The notes beneath the pieces are model-generated. The model saw only the letters and a program-made list of their open reading frames with translations, had not been told where the DNA came from and did no database searches. A stretch of 64,000 bases of DNA, from positions 1-64,000 of the forward strand of contig DASRES010000035.1 in the NCBI GenBank assembly GCA_035651955.1. The letters run 5' to 3'. Position 1 is the stretch's first letter. Each line of letters starts with the position of its first letter. This document shows positions 1-9,291 of the stretch, in pieces. Position numbers and translations under genes: made by a program. This DNA is from Acidimicrobiia bacterium. GTDB lineage: Bacteria; Actinomycetota; Acidimicrobiia; IMCC26256; JAMXLJ01.

Positions 1-2
1 TG

Positions 3-3000
3 CTCGCCGGCCGCTACCCGTCCGACGAGTTCGCGGAGCTCCGGCCGCGCGTCGTGTGGGACCGCGTCCAGGGTCGCGTGCGCGGCCGCGAGGGTGCGCA
101 GCGCATCGCGGTGACGAACGCGGGGACGATCCCCGACCGTGGCCTGTTCGGCGTGTTCCTCCCCGACGGGACACGCGTCGGCGAGCTCGACGAGGAGATG
201 GTCTACGAGAGCCGTCCGGGCGAGACGTTCACGCTCGGCGCGTCGACGTGGCGCATCGACCAGATCACCCACGACCGCGTCGTCGTGCTCCCCGCGCCGG
301 GAGAGCCGGGCAAGATGCCGTTCTGGCACGGCGACCGGCCCGGCCGACCGCTCGAGCTCGGCCGCGCCCTCGGCGCGGTCGTGCGCGAGCTGCGCGACAT
401 GCCCGAGCCGCGCGCGACGGCGCGCCTGCGCGACGAGTTCGGCCTCGACGAGTGGGCCGCGGGCAACCTCGTCGGATACCTCGCCGAGCAGGGCGCGGCG
501 ACGGGCGTCGTACCCGACGACCGGACGATCGTCGTCGAGCGCTTCCCCGACGAGATCGGCGACTGGCGCATGTGCGTCCTCACGCCGTTCGGATCGCGTG
601 TGCACGCGCCGTGGGCGCTCGCGCTGGAGACGCGCCTGACGGAGCGGCTCGGTGTCGACGTGCAGGTGCTGTGGAGCGACGACGGCATCGTCGTCCGGCT
701 CCCCGAGGCCGTCGAGTCGATCCCGCTCGACGCGCTCACGATCGACCCCGAGGACGTGGAGGAGCTCGTCGTCGCCCGCCTGCCCGGGACCGCGCTGTTC
801 GCGTCGCGCTTCCGGGAAGCCGCGGGCCGCGCGCTGCTGCTGCCCCGTCGCCGTCCCGACCGGCGGACCCCGCTGTGGCAGCAGCGCCAGCGCGCCGCGG
901 GGCTGCTGGAGGTCGCGTCGCGCCACCCGTCGTTCCCGATCCTGCTGGAGACGACGCGCGAATGCCTGCGCGACGTCTTCGACCTTCCCGCGCTGCGCGA
1001 GGTCCTGAGCGACGTGCGGTCGCGACGGGTCCGCGTCGTTCCCGTCGAGACGCGCCAGGCGTCGCCGTTCGCGCAATCCCTGCTGTTCGGGTGGATCGCC
1101 GCGTACATGTACGAGGGTGACGCGCCGCTCGCCGAACGGCGCGCCGCGGCACTCGCGCTCGACCGTGACCTCCTGCGGGACCTCCTCGGCGCCGACGAGC
1201 TGCGGGAGCTCATCGACCCCGAGGCGCTCGCCGACCTCGAGCTCGAGCTGCAACGACTCACCGACGGTCGCCGCGCGCGCGACGCCGACGAGCTGCACGA
1301 CGTCCTGCGCGAGCTGGGCGACCTGAGCGTCGTCGACCTCGACGCACGGAGCACGGGCGACCCGAGCGCGTGGATCGACACGCTCCTCGCGCAACGACGC
1401 GCGATCCGGGTCCACGTCGCCGGCGAGGAGCGCATCGCGGCGGCCGAGGACGCGGCGCGCTATCGCGACGCGCTCGGCGCGGCCGTACCGCCGGGGCTAC
1501 CGGTCGCGTTCACCGACCCGCAGCCGCACCCGCTGCGGTCGCTGCTCGGCCGGTACGCCCGCACGCACGCGCCGTTCACGACGAGCGACGCGGCCGCGCG
1601 GTTCGGCATCGACGTGACGCGAGTGCGCGACACGTTGGCCGAGCTCGCGCGCGACGGGCGGGTCGTCGAGGGGGAGTTCCGTCCCGGCGGGATGGAGCGG
1701 GAGTGGTGCGACGTCGGCGTGCTCCGCCGGCTCCGGCGGCGGTCGCTCGCCGCGCTCCGCAAGGAGATCGAGCCCGTCGACGCCGAGGTGCTCGCGCGCT
1801 TCCTCCCGCGGTGGCAGGGCGTCGGCGCGCGCCGTCACGGTGTGGATGCGCTCGTCGACGCGATCGGCGTCGTCCAGGGTGCGCCGATCCCGGCGTCGTC
1901 GCTCGAGGCCGACGTGCTCGCGGCGCGCGTCGAGGGCTACCGGCCGTCGATGCTCGACGAGCTCGTGGCCGCCGGCGAGATCGTCTGGGCGGGCGCCGGT
2001 GCGATCGGCGCCGACGACGGCCGCGTCGTGCTCGCGTTCCGCGACCGTGCGGCGCTCCTGTTGCCGCAGCCAGCAACCGAGCCGCCCGACGGTCCCGTGC
2101 ACGACGCGATCCGCGCCCAGCTCGGTCGCGCGGGTGCGTCGTTCTGGCTCGACATCGTGGCCGCCGTCGGCAACGCGACCGAGGTCACCGACGAACGCGT
2201 CGTCCTGGCCGCGTTGTGGGACCTCGCGTGGGCCGGCGAGATCACGAACGACGGGTTCGCCGCACTCCGGGCCGTGCTCGGCCGCAAGCCGCGCACGTCG
2301 GCCGCACGCCCGCGACCGGGACGCCTGATGCGCATCGGACCGCCGGCCGGCGCGGGGCGCTGGTCGCTCGTCGCACCGCTGCGCGCCGCGCCCGGCACGG
2401 CGAACGAGCCGTCGCCGACCGAGCGCGTCCACGCGGTCGCGCTCCAGCTCCTCGAACGGCACGGCGTGCTCACGCGCGAGGGCGTCCGCGCCGAGGGCGT
2501 GCCGGGTGGGTTCGCGGCCGTGTACCCGGTGCTGCGCGCGCTCGAGGAGGGCGGCCGCATCCGGCGCGGGTACTTCGTCGCCGGGCTCGGCGCCGCCCAG
2601 TTCGCGCTGCCGGGCGCGGTGGACCGTCTCCGCGCGCTGCGCGACGAGCCGCGTGCGCCGGAGCCGCTCGACCCCGACACGTTCGAGGCCGATCCGTTCG
2701 ACCCGTTCGCACCCGACGACGAGCACCGCCCCGCGGCCGAGACCGTCGTGCTCGCGGCGACCGATCCCGCGCAGCCCTACGGCGCGGCCCTCGCCTGGCC
2801 CGACGTCGTCGAGGGCGCGACGAGGCCGACGCGCAGCGCCGGCGCGTTCGTCGTGCTCCGCGCCGGCGCGCCGATCGCGCACCTCGATCGGAGCGGCCGG
2901 TCGGTGACGACGATGGGCGCCGGATCGACGGAACCCGCGACGTGGGTCGACGCCCTCGCCCGGCTCGTGAAGGACGGCCGGCTCCGGCAGCTCGAGATCC

Positions 3001-3101
3001 AGCGCGTCGACGGCACGGCCGTACGCGAGTCCCCGGCCGCCGATCCGCTGCGCCAGGCCGGGTTCCGTGACGGCTACCGGGGCCTCGTCCTCCGGGCCTG
3101 A
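3..3101 (+). CDS. lhr: ATP-dependent helicase Lhr, C-terminal part (5' end outside window)
   Basis: The frame is open from base 3, so the gene begins left of the window; about 1032 codons are present. The first residues (LAGRYPSDEFAELRPR, then VVWDR) match the stretch that follows the two RecA helicase domains in Lhr, and the rest is the long C-terminal region with beta-barrel, winged-helix and repeated helical modules of Lhr-type superfamily 2 helicases. The helicase motifs themselves lie upstream and cannot be checked. Lhr is an ATP-dependent 3'-5' DNA/RNA helicase linked to DNA repair. As I recall, in mycobacteria lhr is directly followed by nei; here a c-di-GMP gene sits between them. A strong hairpin follows the stop codon. 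Confidence 0.9.
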   Translation, partial: LAGRYPSDEFAELRPRVVWDRVQGRVRGREGAQRIAVTNAGTIPDRGLFGVFLPDGTRVGELDEEMVYESRPGETFTLGASTWRIDQITHDRVVVLPAPGEPGKMPFWHGDRPGRPLELGRALGAVVRELRDMPEPRATARLRDEFGLDEWAAGNLVGYLAEQGAATGVVPDDRTIVVERFPDEIGDWRMCVLTPFGSRVHAPWALALETRLTERLGVDVQVLWSDDGIVVRLPEAVESIPLDALTIDPEDVEELVVARLPGTALFASRFREAAGRALLLPRRRPDRRTPLWQQRQRAAGLLEVASRHPSFPILLETTRECLRDVFDLPALREVLSDVRSRRVRVVPVETRQASPFAQSLLFGWIAAYMYEGDAPLAERRAAALALDRDLLRDLLGADELRELIDPEALADLELELQRLTDGRRARDADELHDVLRELGDLSVVDLDARSTGDPSAWIDTLLAQRRAIRVHVAGEERIAAAEDAARYRDALGAAVPPGLPVAFTDPQPHPLRSLLGRYARTHAPFTTSDAAARFGIDVTRVRDTLAELARDGRVVEGEFRPGGMEREWCDVGVLRRLRRRSLAALRKEIEPVDAEVLARFLPRWQGVGARRHGVDALVDAIGVVQGAPIPASSLEADVLAARVEGYRPSMLDELVAAGEIVWAGAGAIGADDGRVVLAFRDRAALLLPQPATEPPDGPVHDAIRAQLGRAGASFWLDIVAAVGNATEVTDERVVLAALWDLAWAGEITNDGFAALRAVLGRKPRTSAARPRPGRLMRIGPPAGAGRWSLVAPLRAAPGTANEPSPTERVHAVALQLLERHGVLTREGVRAEGVPGGFAAVYPVLRALEEGGRIRRGYFVAGLGAAQFALPGAVDRLRALRDEPRAPEPLDPDTFEADPFDPFAPDDEHRPAAETVVLAATDPAQPYGAALAWPDVVEGATRPTRSAGAFVVLRAGAPIAHLDRSGRSVTTMGAGSTEPATWVDALARLVKDGRLRQLEIQRVDGTAVRESPAADPLRQAGFRDGYRGLVLRA

Positions 3102-3157
3102 CCCCGAAGATGCGGCACTGACGGACGCAATGCGTCAGTGAGTGCCGCATCTTGGGG
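3102..3157. terminator. Long hairpin directly after lhr stop, no U-tract
   Basis: The arms CCCCGAAGATGCGGCACT and AGTGCCGCATCTTGGGG pair with a single bulged G. Inside them ACTGACG pairs with CGTCAGT, and the tip GACGCA/TGCGTC is itself palindromic. It starts one base after the lhr stop. It is less GC-rich than the surroundings and has no T-run, so it is a U-less terminator-like structure or a palindromic repeat element. Confidence 0.6.
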
Positions 3158-3212
3158 CGACGTGGCTCGCCTGAGCCCTTCATGACGGGGCGTCGCGGCC
3201 GATGAGGACCTG

Positions 3213-6200
3213 GTGTTGTCTCGTCGCGCGCCGTCGCCGTGGATCTTCCTGGCGGTCAGCCTGCTCGTGGTGGCTGCGGACCAGGTGCTCCCGGGGGCCT
3301 GGATGCCCCCGCTGATCGACGCGCTCGGCATCGCGGCCGTCGCGGCCGTCTTCCTCGGCATCCAGCGCAACCGTCCCGCGTGTGCCGCGGCGTGGCGGCT
3401 GCTCGGTGTGGGTACCGGCCTGCTCGTCGCCGGTGACCTCGTCTGGGACGTCGCCGGGCTGAAGCTCGGCATCCCCGGCCCCGAGAACACCGCGGCGTCG
3501 GTCCTCTACCTGGTCGGCTACCCGTTCCTCGTCGCGGCAGTCCTGCTGCTCGGCCGGGCCCGGACGCCCGCGCGCCGCGGGCGCACCATCGCGGACGGCA
3601 TCGTCGTCGCGGCGACCGCGCTCGTCCCGTGCTGGCAGCTCTGGATCGGGCCGACGATCCACCACCTGCACGGCCCGATCCTCGACCGCGCCGCGTCCGT
3701 CGCCTACCCGATGCTCGACGTCGCGCTCATCGGCGCGGTCGCCAGCGTCCTGTGCACAGCCCGCTTCCGGGACACCAGCCTCTGGCTCGTGCTCGGCGGG
3801 ATGGGCGCGACGCTCGTGGCCGACGTCTGCTACCTGACGGCCCTGCGTTCGGGCGGCGGGTCGGGGACGAACTGGTACGACTCCCTCTGGACGATCGGCT
3901 ACGTGCTCGTCGGCGTCGCCGCGCTCCACCCGTCGATGGCCGACGTCGGGCGGCACGCAGGAGCCGACGACGCGCGCTTCGATCGCGCGCGGGTCGCGCT
4001 CATCGGATCCGCGCTGTTCGTCGCGCCGGTGCTCGTCCTCGTGGGATCGGCCGGCGGCTCCGACGTCTCACCGGTCGTGATCGCGGTGTCGATGACCGTG
4101 GTCGTCGCCGTGGTCGTGTGGCGGCTCGCGAGCCTCGCGGGCGACGCGGACCGCGCGTCGCGCGCGCTTCGTCAGAGCGAGCGACGCTTCCGCTCACTCG
4201 TCCAGCACGCGGCCGACGTGATCGTCGTGCTCGATCCCGACGGGACGGTCACGTACGTGAGCCCCGCGATCGAGGACACCCTCGGCATCCCGGCCGCGCA
4301 GCTCGTCGGTACCGACGTCGGTGACCTCCTCCACCCGGACGACCTCCCGCTGCTGACCGCCACGCTCGCGGCAGCCGCGTCGCACCCCGGGCGCGCGTAC
4401 GTCGTCAGCGCGCGCGGCCGGCACGCGAACGGCACGTACCGCCACTTCGAGGGCTCGGTGACGGGTCACGTCGACGACGTCGACGTGCACGGCGTCGTGG
4501 TGAACGTGCGTGACGTCACGGAGCGCACGCAGATCGACGCGCTTCGGCATGCGGAGACGCGCCTCCTGGAGATGATGGCCCGCGGCGCCCCGCTCGACGA
4601 CACGTTGCAGGCGCTCGTCGCGATCGTGGAGCCGCTGCTGTCGGGCGCGGTCTGCTCCGTCCGTCTCGTCGCGCCCGACGGGGCGCTCGGCCGCGTCGTT
4701 GCCCCGAACCTTCCCGGCGCGTATCTCGACGCCGTGCGCGACGTCCGTGTCCCCGTCGACCAGTTCCTCGGGAACGGCGACGGCCTGATGGTCACCGAGG
4801 ACCTCGCCGTGACGGACGGGTGGGAGAGCGCGCATCGGCGCGCCGCGCTCGAGAACGGCCTGCGCGCGTACTGGGCGTTGCCGATCCGTTCGCCCGACGG
4901 CACCCGCGTGCTCGGGATGTTCTCGGTGTACCACCGCGAGCCGCACACGCCGGCCGACTCCGAGCGCGCGGTCGTCGGCCGGGCGACGCACCTCGCCGCG
5001 ATCGCGTTCGACCGCGCGGACGCGGCCGACCGGCTCGGGTTCCTCGCGCTGCACGACCCGCTCACCGAGCTGCCGAACCGCACGCTCGTGGTCGACCGTC
5101 TCACCCAGGTGCTGCTACGCCTCGACCGCCGCCGGTCCACGACCGCGGTGCTGGTCCTCGACCTCGACCGCTTCACGGTGATCAACGACAGCTTCGGTCA
5201 CGACGCGGGCGACGAGCTGCTCGTCGCGGTCGCGAACCGGCTCGTCGAGACCGTCCGGCCCGGTGACACCGTGGGGCGTCTCGGCGGCGACGAGTTCGTC
5301 ATCGTGTGCGAGGACGCCGGCGACGACGAAGGTGCGGAGGCGATCGCGGAGCGTCTCGCGCACGCGGTCGCCGAGCCCGTGTCGATCGCGCGTGGCGACG
5401 TCGTCGTGACGGCGAGCGTCGGCATCGCGATCTCCCGCAGCACGTCCGACCGGGCCGACGGTCTCCTGCGCGACGCCGACGCCGCGCTCTACCGCGCGAA
5501 GGCGAAGGGCGGCGCCCGTCACGAGCTGTTCGACGAGGCGATGCACACGAGCGCGGTCGTCCGGTTGCTGACCGAGCGCGCGCTCAGGCGCGCCATCGAC
5601 CACGACGAGCTGCGCGTCTGGTACCAGCCGCAGATCGACATCGCGACGCGCGAGACCGTCGCGGTCGAGGCGTTGGTCCGGTGGCAGCACCCCGTGCGCG
5701 GGATCGTCGGGCCGAACGAGTTCATCGACGTCGCCGAGGAGACCGGGCTCATCGTCCCGATCGGTGCGTGGGTGCTGGACCAGGCGTGCGCGCAGACGGC
5801 AGCCTGGCGCGGGCCGACGTCGCTCGGCCGCCCGCGCACCGTGTCGGTGAACCTCTCCGCGCGGCAGCTCGCCCGTCCCGATCTCCCCGCCCGGATCGCC
5901 GCGATCCTGCGGGAACGGGGCACCGACCCGCAGACGGTGTGCCTCGAGATCACGGAGAGCGTGCTGCTCGACGACCTCGAGTCGACGGCCGACGCCGTGC
6001 GCGCGCTGAAGGACCTCGGCCTCCGCCTCGCGATCGACGACTTCGGCACCGGGTACTCGTCGCTCGCGTACCTGAAGCGCTTCTCGTTCGACGAGCTGAA
6101 GATCGACCGGTCGTTCGTCGACGGCGTCGGCGAGGACGAGACGGACGACGCGATCGTCGCCGCGACGATCGACCTCGCGCACGCGCTCGGGCTCGTGGTC

Positions 6201-6350
6201 GCGGCGGAGGGCATCGAGACCGAGGCCCAGTTCGAACGGCTCGCCGAGCTCGGCTGCGACCTCGTGCAGGGCTACCTGTTCGCGCGCCCGCAGCCGGCGT
6301 CCGCGCTCACCGAGTTCGCCGCCGGCCGCTGGAACCGCCGCATCGCGTGA
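3213..6350 (+). CDS. Membrane-bound PAS-GAF-GGDEF-EAL c-di-GMP signalling protein
   Basis: This 1045-residue protein makes and/or degrades cyclic di-GMP at the inner membrane. Residues 1-310 hold about eight hydrophobic helices (MASE-like sensor). A PAS domain follows (about 320-440), then a GAF-like domain (about 455-610). The GGDEF domain has an intact GGDEF signature near residue 690 preceded by an RxxD inhibitory site (RPGD, five residues before). The EAL domain (about 785-1035) keeps EALVRW, NLSARQ, EITES, DDFGTGYSS, KIDRS, EGIET and QGYLF, so both activities look possible. I chose the GTG at 3213 because hydrophobic sequence starts at once; no good Shine-Dalgarno is visible. The gene is flanked by two unusual hairpins and separates lhr from nei. 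Confidence 0.92.
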   Translation: MLSRRAPSPWIFLAVSLLVVAADQVLPGAWMPPLIDALGIAAVAAVFLGIQRNRPACAAAWRLLGVGTGLLVAGDLVWDVAGLKLGIPGPENTAASVLYLVGYPFLVAAVLLLGRARTPARRGRTIADGIVVAATALVPCWQLWIGPTIHHLHGPILDRAASVAYPMLDVALIGAVASVLCTARFRDTSLWLVLGGMGATLVADVCYLTALRSGGGSGTNWYDSLWTIGYVLVGVAALHPSMADVGRHAGADDARFDRARVALIGSALFVAPVLVLVGSAGGSDVSPVVIAVSMTVVVAVVVWRLASLAGDADRASRALRQSERRFRSLVQHAADVIVVLDPDGTVTYVSPAIEDTLGIPAAQLVGTDVGDLLHPDDLPLLTATLAAAASHPGRAYVVSARGRHANGTYRHFEGSVTGHVDDVDVHGVVVNVRDVTERTQIDALRHAETRLLEMMARGAPLDDTLQALVAIVEPLLSGAVCSVRLVAPDGALGRVVAPNLPGAYLDAVRDVRVPVDQFLGNGDGLMVTEDLAVTDGWESAHRRAALENGLRAYWALPIRSPDGTRVLGMFSVYHREPHTPADSERAVVGRATHLAAIAFDRADAADRLGFLALHDPLTELPNRTLVVDRLTQVLLRLDRRRSTTAVLVLDLDRFTVINDSFGHDAGDELLVAVANRLVETVRPGDTVGRLGGDEFVIVCEDAGDDEGAEAIAERLAHAVAEPVSIARGDVVVTASVGIAISRSTSDRADGLLRDADAALYRAKAKGGARHELFDEAMHTSAVVRLLTERALRRAIDHDELRVWYQPQIDIATRETVAVEALVRWQHPVRGIVGPNEFIDVAEETGLIVPIGAWVLDQACAQTAAWRGPTSLGRPRTVSVNLSARQLARPDLPARIAAILRERGTDPQTVCLEITESVLLDDLESTADAVRALKDLGLRLAIDDFGTGYSSLAYLKRFSFDELKIDRSFVDGVGEDETDDAIVAATIDLAHALGLVVAAEGIETEAQFERLAELGCDLVQGYLFARPQPASALTEFAAGRWNRRIA

Positions 6351-6365
6351 CCCGCCGCGACGACG

Positions 6366-6412
6366 TTCTGTGAAGCGTCATGCACACGACGTGTGTCTGA
6401 GGCTTCACAGAA
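6366..6412. terminator. Long hairpin after GGDEF-EAL gene
   Basis: The outer arms TTCTGTGAAGC and GCTTCACAGAA pair perfectly over 11 bp. After a G/G mismatch TCA pairs with TGA, and after a second mismatch CACAC pairs with GTGTG around a GAC loop. It lies 15 bp after the stop of the GGDEF-EAL gene and just before the nei promoter. There is no T-run. Confidence 0.6.
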
Positions 6413-6422
6413 TCTCCGGGGG

Positions 6423-6428
6423 TACCCT
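6423..6428 (+). promoter_or_regulatory. -10 element of a leaderless nei promoter
   Basis: TACCCT ends 7 nt before the nei ATG, so transcription would start at or next to the A of the ATG. The same arrangement (TAnnnT, then 6-9 nt, then the start codon) recurs at many genes in this window. Confidence 0.5.
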
Positions 6429-6435
6429 CGATCGC

Positions 6436-7362
6436 ATGCCCGAGGGCGACACGATCCATCGCGTCGCGAGCAACCTGCGGGCCGCGCTCGCAGGCCGTCG
6501 CGTGACACGCTTCGAGGTACGCGGCCGCGGCGCGGCGCGCGTCGAACGACCCGCTCGCGGCGCGACCGTCGACGCCGTCGAGGCACGAGGCAAGCACCTG
6601 CTCGTCACGATCGGTGGCGTCGTGCTGCACACGCACCTCGGCATGCACGGCTCGTGGCACGTCTACCGGACGGGTGAGCGCTGGCGACGGCCCGGGACGC
6701 AGGCGCGTGTCGTGATCGACGTCGAGGGCGGCACGACTGCCGTGTGCTTCGCCGCGCCCGTCGTCGAGACGGCGCGCGCCGGCGCACCGGTGCGCGCGGT
6801 CGACGACCTCGGTCCCGACCTGTGCGCGCCCGATGCCGACGTCGATGCCGCAATGGTGCGCCTCGCAACACTCGATCCACGCACCGAGATCGGCGTCGCG
6901 CTGCTCGACCAGCGCGTCGCGGCGGGGATCGGGAACGTCTACAAGAGCGAGGTGTGCTTCGTGTGCGGCGTCGATCCCAACGCGCCGCTGTCGTCGCTCG
7001 ACGAGGTGACACGGCGCGCGCTGTTCGACACCGCCGCCCGCCTGCTGCGGACGAACCTCGCGACCGCGCGCCGTCAGACGTACGCCGGCGGCCTCGCGGT
7101 CTACGGCCGTCGCGGCCGGCGATGTCCTCGCTGCGGGACGACGATCCGCTCGCGCCGGCAGGGTGAGCAGGCCCGCACGACCTACTGGTGCCCTTCCTGC
7201 CAACCGGGTGACCGGCGCGCCCACACGACGACCGCGCCCGCGACCGCGAGCACGCCGGCCGCCGCGAGCACCGACCAGGGCGCCCCTTCGGCGCCCGCCG
7301 ACAGCACGATCGTCGCGGCGACCAACGCGGGCAGCCCGACGCGCACGCCGAGGCGCGCGTAG
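6436..7362 (+). CDS. nei: Endonuclease VIII-like DNA glycosylase (Nei family)
   Basis: A bifunctional DNA glycosylase/AP lyase for oxidised pyrimidines in base excision repair. The mature N-terminus is PEGDTIHR: catalytic Pro2 and Glu3, with D-T-I-H typical of Nei rather than Fpg. An H2TH segment (LLDQRVAAGIGNVYKSEV) lies near residue 155-175. The C-terminal zinc finger has four cysteines (CPRCG ... CPSC) near residues 232-255. Start: ATG at 6436, because Pro2 must be the first residue after Met removal, and a -10 lies 7 nt upstream. The reading frame continues for about 54 residues past the zinc finger as a Thr/Ala/Pro-rich tail that overlaps the convergent transporter gene by 181 bp. The core call is secure; whether the tail matters is unknown. 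Confidence 0.92.
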   Translation: MPEGDTIHRVASNLRAALAGRRVTRFEVRGRGAARVERPARGATVDAVEARGKHLLVTIGGVVLHTHLGMHGSWHVYRTGERWRRPGTQARVVIDVEGGTTAVCFAAPVVETARAGAPVRAVDDLGPDLCAPDADVDAAMVRLATLDPRTEIGVALLDQRVAAGIGNVYKSEVCFVCGVDPNAPLSSLDEVTRRALFDTAARLLRTNLATARRQTYAGGLAVYGRRGRRCPRCGTTIRSRRQGEQARTTYWCPSCQPGDRRAHTTTAPATASTPAAASTDQGAPSAPADSTIVAATNAGSPTRTPRRA

Positions 7363-8468
7363 TCCCACGCGCCGAGCGCGAGGCCGCCGCGCCGTACGGC
7401 GTCGAGCCAGAGCAGGCTCGCCAGCGAACCCGTCACGAGCAACGTCGGCCCCGCGTTCACGCCGAGCAGCAGCGGCCAGACCAGCGCGCTGCCGCGCGGG
7501 AGGCGGGCGAGGCCGACGAGCAGCGCCGGGAGGTTGTCGACCACGTTCGCGCCGAGCGCGGCAACGCCCGTCACCCGCGCCGTCGCGAGCGGGCCCGAGC
7601 CGCGCAGCAAGCCGTCGAACGAGACGTGGGCGACGGCCGCGCCGGCCAACACCGCGAGCGCGGCCGCCACGAGCGCGGTCCCCCACGGCACCGCGTCGAC
7701 GGGCACGTAACGGCAGCGCACGAGCAACGCGACGTCCGCGACCGCGACGACCATCCACGGCTGCACGCCGAGCGGCGGCCCGACGACGAACCCGACGAGC
7801 AGGAACGCGACGACGATGCCACCCGTGACGAGCGCGGCCGGATCGGCGACCGCACCGGCACTCGCGTCGACGCTCGGCGCCACGCCCGAGGCCCCGTACG
7901 CGTGGCGGTAGCACCACCAGGCGACCACGAGCGCGACCACGCTCGGCAGCCCGAGATGCGCGGCGAAGTCACCGGCACCGAACCGCCCGTGCCCCGCGAC
8001 GATCAGGTTCGTGAGGTTCGACACCGGAAGGAACGACGACGCGAGGCACGCGAGCAGGACGGGTTGCAGCGCGAGGACGACGGGATCGAGCCCGCTCCGA
8101 CGTGCCGTGCGGATCGCGAGCGGCGTCAACAGCACGACGGCGGCGTCGAGGTTCAGCACCGCGACGGTCACGATCCCGAGCAGCCACATGCCGCCGACCA
8201 CGTGCCGGCGGCTCGCCGCGATCGCGGCGACGCTCTCGAAGAAGCCCACGCGGTCGAGCAGCGCGGCGAGCGGGACCGCGAGCAGCAGGAACGCGAGCGG
8301 TTCGACGAGTGGGTCGAGCGAGCGCCGCGCGCCGTGCAGGTCGACGATCCCGACGACGAGCGCGACCAACACGGCGACGAGCGGGGCGAGCCACGTCGGG
8401 ACGCGCCACGGCCGCGTGATCGCGCCGGCCACCCCGGCGCCGAGGAGCACGAACCCACCGACGGCCAC
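7182..8468 (-). CDS. ArsB/SLC13-type ion transporter
   Basis: An integral membrane protein of 428 residues with about 11-12 hydrophobic helices, resembling the ArsB/NhaD (IT superfamily) permeases. The segment SSFLPVSNLTNLIVAGHG near residue 145-165 matches the conserved SNLTN hairpin region of ArsB-like transporters, and a related region GANVVDNLPALL lies in the second half. The substrate (arsenite, Na+/H+ or an organic anion) cannot be decided; no arsR or arsC is nearby. The start is GTG at 8468. The last helix and tail (to 7182) lie antisense to the end of nei, a 181-bp convergent overlap. The next upstream minus-strand gene ends 22 bp away. Confidence 0.75.
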   Translation of the reverse strand: MAVGGFVLLGAGVAGAITRPWRVPTWLAPLVAVLVALVVGIVDLHGARRSLDPLVEPLAFLLLAVPLAALLDRVGFFESVAAIAASRRHVVGGMWLLGIVTVAVLNLDAAVVLLTPLAIRTARRSGLDPVVLALQPVLLACLASSFLPVSNLTNLIVAGHGRFGAGDFAAHLGLPSVVALVVAWWCYRHAYGASGVAPSVDASAGAVADPAALVTGGIVVAFLLVGFVVGPPLGVQPWMVVAVADVALLVRCRYVPVDAVPWGTALVAAALAVLAGAAVAHVSFDGLLRGSGPLATARVTGVAALGANVVDNLPALLVGLARLPRGSALVWPLLLGVNAGPTLLVTGSLASLLWLDAVRRGGLALGAWDYARLGVRVGLPALVAATIVLSAGAEGAPWSVLAAAGVLAVAGAVVVWARRSPGWQEGHQ

Positions 8469-8489
8469 GGTCCGAGTCTTCCCCGAGCG

Positions 8490-9242
8490 TCACGCGCCAC
8501 GAGCGACGGCCGCGATCCCGCGCAGCTCGCCCTCGTCGTCGCACCAGGTCTCGACCGCCCCGAACTGCGCGTGCGCGAGCGTCGCGGTGACCGCGACGTC
8601 CTGGTCGCCGCCGATCTCGACGAGCAGCGTTCCGCCCGGACGTAGCAGGCGTGCCGCGGTGGCGACCACCCGGCGGGCGACGTCGAGCCCGTCGACACCG
8701 CCGTCCACCGCGGCCCTCGGCTCATGGCGGCGCACGTCCGCAGCGAGGAGACGGGTCGCGCCGGTGGGCACGTACGGTGGCACCGCCGTCACGATGTCGA
8801 ACGCCTGCCCACGCAACGGGACGTCCTCGACGTCGGCCACGACCACCGGGACCCCGTTGACGTGCGCGCACCTCGCCGCGCGCACGTCCACGTCCACGCC
8901 GACGACATGCGCGCGGCTCACGCGATCCCGGATGTGCGCGGCGATCGCGCCGCTCCCGGTGCAGAGGTCGGCCACCCGACCGCCGCGGGGCGTCGCGGTC
9001 ACCGCGCGCCTCGCCAGCTCCTCGGTCTGCACACGCGGGACGTACACGCCGGGAGCGACGCGCACCTCGCGACCGCAGAACCGCATCCGTCCCGTGATCC
9101 ACGCGAGCGGCTCGCCGTGCTCCCGTCGGCACACCCACGCGTCGAGCGTGCGCTCGTCGGGCGCGTGCGCGAGGAGCTCGCCCGCCTCCTCCACCGCCGC
9201 GACACACCCCGCGGCCGCCAACCGCCCCACCACCTCGTTCAT
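8490..9242 (-). CDS. PrmC/HemK-related N5-glutamine methyltransferase-like protein
   Basis: A SAM-dependent methyltransferase of about 250 residues. An N-terminal helical region of PrmC type is followed by the Rossmann core with the SAM motif VADLCTGSGAIAAHI near residue 90-105. The NPPY motif of true PrmC is replaced by VPPYVP, which is characteristic of a PrmC-related family of unknown substrate, so I do not call it PrmC. Two starts are possible: ATG at 9242 or at 9281. The longer form would put both start codons in the two arms of a 12-bp hairpin and adds residues that do not look conserved, so I prefer 9242. It lies just downstream of ilvC on the same strand. Confidence 0.75.
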   Translation of the reverse strand: MNEVVGRLAAAGCVAAVEEAGELLAHAPDERTLDAWVCRREHGEPLAWITGRMRFCGREVRVAPGVYVPRVQTEELARRAVTATPRGGRVADLCTGSGAIAAHIRDRVSRAHVVGVDVDVRAARCAHVNGVPVVVADVEDVPLRGQAFDIVTAVPPYVPTGATRLLAADVRRHEPRAAVDGGVDGLDVARRVVATAARLLRPGGTLLVEIGGDQDVAVTATLAHAQFGAVETWCDDEGELRGIAAVARGA

Positions 9243-9285
9243 GCGTCGTTCGTCGTCGCAGAGCAACGCCAAGCGACGCATGAAC
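9237..9285. terminator. 12-bp perfect inverted repeat behind ilvC
   Basis: GTTCATGCGTCG at 9237 is the exact reverse complement of CGACGCATGAAC ending at 9285, with a 25-nt loop. It begins 7 bp beyond the ilvC stop codon and covers the start region of the next gene. There is no U-tract. It could terminate or attenuate ilvBNC readthrough, or hide the downstream start codon. Confidence 0.45.
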
Positions 9286-9291
9286 GCCGAA

